This document shows, piece after piece, positions 15,055-16,441 of a DNA stretch of 16,441 nt. The position numbers and the translations under genes were made by a program. Position 1 is the first letter of the stretch; the number at the start of each line of letters is the position of its first letter. The stretch is taken from NCBI GenBank assembly GCA_947178195.1, contig CAMWXM010000032.1:1-16441 (forward strand). Direction: 5' to 3'. This stretch comes from an uncultured Ruminococcus sp. (lineage in GTDB: Bacteria > Bacillota > Clostridia > Oscillospirales > Ruminococcaceae). Below the pieces are notes generated by a model. The model was not told where the DNA came from and did not search any database. It saw nothing but the letters and a program-made list of their open reading frames with translations.

Positions 15055-15858
15055 ATGAAAAAAAATAATTTAAGATTTTATTTCCGCATATACCGTAAAA
15101 TATTGGCTCAGGATCTTAAAAGCAAAATGAGCTACCGCAGCGATTTTATAATATCCACTATTGGCATGATAGCTACAAATATTGCAGGCTTTGTAAGCTT
15201 CTGGATATTGTTCAGGAATTTTCCTTCCATTAACGGCTGGAGCTATTATGAAATGCTGTTTCTTTACGGCTTTTCATTGGTTTCGCTGACGCCTGTGCAA
15301 TGTCTTTTTGACAATAACTGGAATTTACGTATGCAGGTATATTCGGGGGACTTTATTAAATATTGCTTCCGTCCGGTTAATTTGTTCTTTTATTTTCAAT
15401 CAGAGGTATTTGATATTAAGGGTCTGGGACAGCTTGCATTCGGAATAGGTACTCTTGTATACTCCTGGACAAAAATAGGACTTGGCTTTACGCCGCTGAT
15501 TCTGCTGAAAATGATAGTGTTTTTGCTTACCGCTTCACTTATTATGATAGCGCTACAAAATGCCGCAGCCGCAACCTGTTTCTGGATGCAGAATTCATTT
15601 TTCGTACTGGATCTGTCATTGAAATTCAAGGATTATGCTAAATATCCTATAACTATATTTAGTCCTGTATTCCGATTCTTATTCACATTCGTGATACCTA
15701 TTGCCTTTATTGCCTATTATCCCAGCCTTGTGATACTGCGCCCTGATGAAATACCCATATTATCATGGATTTCACCTTTTATCGGCTGTCTGTTCTTCTT
15801 TATAAGCTATAAGATTTGGATGTATGGCGCAAAAAATTATAATGGAACGGGTTCTTAA
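15055..15858 (+). CDS. ABC-2 type exporter permease, second subunit
   Basis: Another 267-residue membrane protein, with about six predicted helices (around residues 29-52, 62-85, 118-140, 146-172, 205-226 and 234-256). The conserved late segment YPITIFSPVFRFLFTFVIP followed by FIAYYPS is typical of COG3694 (ABC2_membrane_6, PF06182) permeases. It starts 3 nt after the first permease, and the ribosome site GGAGG (15043-15047) lies inside the end of that gene. It is the last gene of the operon; no clear intrinsic terminator follows before the tRNA promoter. Confidence 0.9.
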   Translation: MKKNNLRFYFRIYRKILAQDLKSKMSYRSDFIISTIGMIATNIAGFVSFWILFRNFPSINGWSYYEMLFLYGFSLVSLTPVQCLFDNNWNLRMQVYSGDFIKYCFRPVNLFFYFQSEVFDIKGLGQLAFGIGTLVYSWTKIGLGFTPLILLKMIVFLLTASLIMIALQNAAAATCFWMQNSFFVLDLSLKFKDYAKYPITIFSPVFRFLFTFVIPIAFIAYYPSLVILRPDEIPILSWISPFIGCLFFFISYKIWMYGAKNYNGTGS

Positions 15859-15900
15859 TGGATTATAAACTAAAAAGCATTTGACAAACGCTTATTCACA

Positions 15901-15985
15901 TTTTGTGCGGTGTTGCCTTAATTTATGCTTGACAAATCAATTAAATTATGATATAATTTATTTGCGAAGGGAATACCGCACAAAA
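15901..15985. repeat. Two outward-facing half copies of the palindromic repeat around the tRNA promoter
   Basis: TTTTGTGCGGTGTTGCCTTA (15901-15920) matches the right half of the repeat. GGGAATACCGCACAAAA (15969-15985) is an inverted half copy. The order is inside-out compared with a normal copy, as the AAGG ends face inward. The 48-nt gap holds the tRNA-Pro promoter. The two halves may be remnants of two adjoining elements. Confidence 0.7.
15929..15957 (+). promoter_or_regulatory. Promoter of tRNA-Pro
   Basis: TTGACA (15929-15934) and TATAAT (15952-15957) are both consensus, with a 17-nt spacer. The mature tRNA begins at 16011, so a roughly 45-nt 5' leader that contains the right repeat half is removed by RNase P. 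Confidence 0.92.
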
Positions 15986-16010
15986 GTTGCGTATACTGTA
16001 TTAATAATAT

Positions 16011-16086
16011 CTGGGTGTGGCGCAGATGGTAGCGCGCTACCTTGGGGTGGTAGAGGCCGTGGGTTCAAGTCCCGTCACTCAGACCA
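16011..16086 (+). tRNA. tRNA-Pro, anticodon GGG
   Basis: A 76-nt cloverleaf. The acceptor CTGGGTG pairs with CACTCAG (one G-U), and the discriminator A and encoded CCA end at 16086. The D arm is GCGC/GCGC, the anticodon stem is CTACC/GGTAG, and the loop TTGGGGT gives anticodon GGG, which reads proline CCC and CCU codons. The T-arm is GTGGG-TTCAAGT-CCCGT, with G-U pairs at its outer end. The GTGTGGCGCAG start of the D region is typical of bacterial proline tRNAs. Confidence 0.95.
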
Positions 16087-16103
16087 ATGAAATCCCCGTA
16101 ATT

Positions 16104-16141
16104 ACGCCGTTTACAAGCAATTGTAAACGGCGTTTGTTTTG
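16104..16141 (+). terminator. Intrinsic terminator of tRNA-Pro
   Basis: A perfect 13-bp stem, ACGCCGTTTACAA (16104-16116) with TTGTAAACGGCGT (16121-16133), has the stable loop GCAA and is followed by TTGTTTTGT. It begins 18 nt after the tRNA. Confidence 0.93.
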
Positions 16142-16293
16142 TCAAAAAGCGACACTGTTCCCGATACTGTTCCATGTGTACCAAAAAACTATTCAATAAA
16201 TTTTAAAAAAACTCCCTTGACATCTCCAAAATAATATAATACCAATATCAACAAAAGCCGAAATAAAATTAAATAAGATTTTTTCTACATATT

Positions 16294-16319
16294 AAAGCTC
16301 GGAACACCTCCGAGCTTTT
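16294..16319. terminator. Possible bidirectional terminator
   Basis: AAAGCTCGG (16294-16302) pairs perfectly with CCGAGCTTT (16310-16318), with a 7-nt loop. A short T-run follows (TTTTG), and A residues precede it. No gene ends immediately next to it within the window, so it may end an unannotated short transcript or be an attenuator for a gene to the right. Confidence 0.55.
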
Positions 16320-16367
16320 GATGTTTTTATAAATGCGATAGATAGTGAGGAAAAGGAGTATCAGAGA

Positions 16368-16397
16368 ATGATAAACAAATTTAATACCAATAAGTGA
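16368..16397 (+). CDS. Possible nine-residue leader peptide
   Basis: A strong ribosome site AAAAGGAG (16351-16358) is 9 nt before an ATG that opens a frame of only nine codons (MINKFNTNK) ending in TGA at 16395-16397. The good site with such a short frame suggests a leader peptide or a truncated gene start. There is no family match, and it may be fortuitous. Confidence 0.25.
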   Translation: MINKFNTNK

Positions 16398-16441
16398 CCA
16401 TATAGTGTCAAAAAACGACCAAATAATGCAAACTTATTGAT

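Larger units (their letters stand above)
16143..16441. other. Non-coding right-hand region with one hairpin and a nine-codon frame
   Basis: No gene of normal size fits here. The region has AT-rich spacer, the hairpin at 16294-16319 and a tiny frame at 16368-16397. A TTGACA at 16217 is followed by TATAAT at 16235 with only a 12-nt spacer, so it is not a standard promoter. Near the end, GACCATATA (16396-16404) and GACCAAATA (16416-16424) form a short imperfect direct repeat. Confidence 0.5.

Noticed and set aside
13244..15858. Lantibiotic immunity or bacteriocin export operon
   Set aside because: An ATPase plus two ABC-2 permeases fits such a role in general, but there is no precursor peptide, modification enzyme, peptidase domain or two-component system nearby, so no substrate is claimed.
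15881..15909. TTGACA at 15881 as a promoter
   Set aside because: No -10 like hexamer occurs 16-18 nt downstream; the spacing lands in the repeat half. The TTGACA at 15929 is the supported promoter.
15881..16199. Two short plus-strand frames across the tRNA region
   Set aside because: Both read through the tRNA-Pro gene, its promoter or its terminator, and cannot be real proteins.
16217..16240. TTGACA and TATAAT at 16217 and 16235 as a promoter
   Set aside because: The spacer is only 12 nt, far from the usual 16-18.
1..16441. CRISPR array or defence island
   Set aside because: The repeats are dispersed, palindromic and not regularly spaced with spacers, and no cas, restriction, toxin-antitoxin or other defence genes are visible.

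Overview
The window looks like chromosomal DNA from an AT-rich, fibre-degrading Firmicute of the Ruminococcus type (Oscillospiraceae). The evidence is two secreted enzymes carrying type I dockerins (a cellulosome signature), a GH9-CBM3c endoglucanase, strong TTGACA-N17-TATAAT promoters, GGAGG-type ribosome binding sites, a tRNA T-box leader and a DUF4250 mini-protein. The genus is inferred from module content, not from a database search.

Layout, left to right. Positions 1-182 are a nested palindromic repeat. Next comes a large secreted protein (220-3069) with two SGNH esterase modules around an internal dockerin and a C-terminal carbohydrate-binding-like module, followed by a two-helix membrane protein of DUF2262 type (3093-3797). 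A strong promoter and a tryptophan T-box leader (specifier UGG) drive a TrpB2-type tryptophan synthase beta chain (4246-5613). A second strong promoter and an L10 autoregulatory leader drive rplJ and rplL (5940-6888), which end at a clear terminator. A third promoter and a hairpin-rich leader precede the GH9 cellulase (7142-9484). The cellulase is followed closely by a DUF4250 protein, a 4Fe-4S aldo/keto reductase and an AraC-family regulator. pheA (chorismate mutase/prephenate dehydratase, 11705-12823) ends convergently against a minus-strand XRE-type regulator (12876-13118). That regulator is divergent from a three-gene ABC-2 exporter operon (13244-15858). A tRNA-Pro(GGG) with its own promoter and terminator follows, then about 300 nt of mostly non-coding sequence.

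Themes. (1) Cell-wall deconstruction: esterases and a processive-type endoglucanase destined for a cellulosome. (2) Aromatic amino-acid supply: trpB under Trp-tRNA control, and pheA. (3) An apparently self-contained XRE/ABC-transporter module with two near-identical perfect palindromes (TTGTCYT-N5-ARGACAA) in the shared regulatory region, likely operators. (4) A dispersed palindromic repeat, core TTAAGGCAACACCGCACAAA and its complement. It occurs at least six times in this window, always between genes: upstream of the esterase, inside the T-box leader, in the cellulase leader, between pheA and the XRE gene, and on both sides of the tRNA-Pro promoter. The repeat family and its placement in regulatory leaders, and the paired operators, are the most interesting signals here. 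I did not find a defence island, CRISPR array, prophage or complete insertion sequence.
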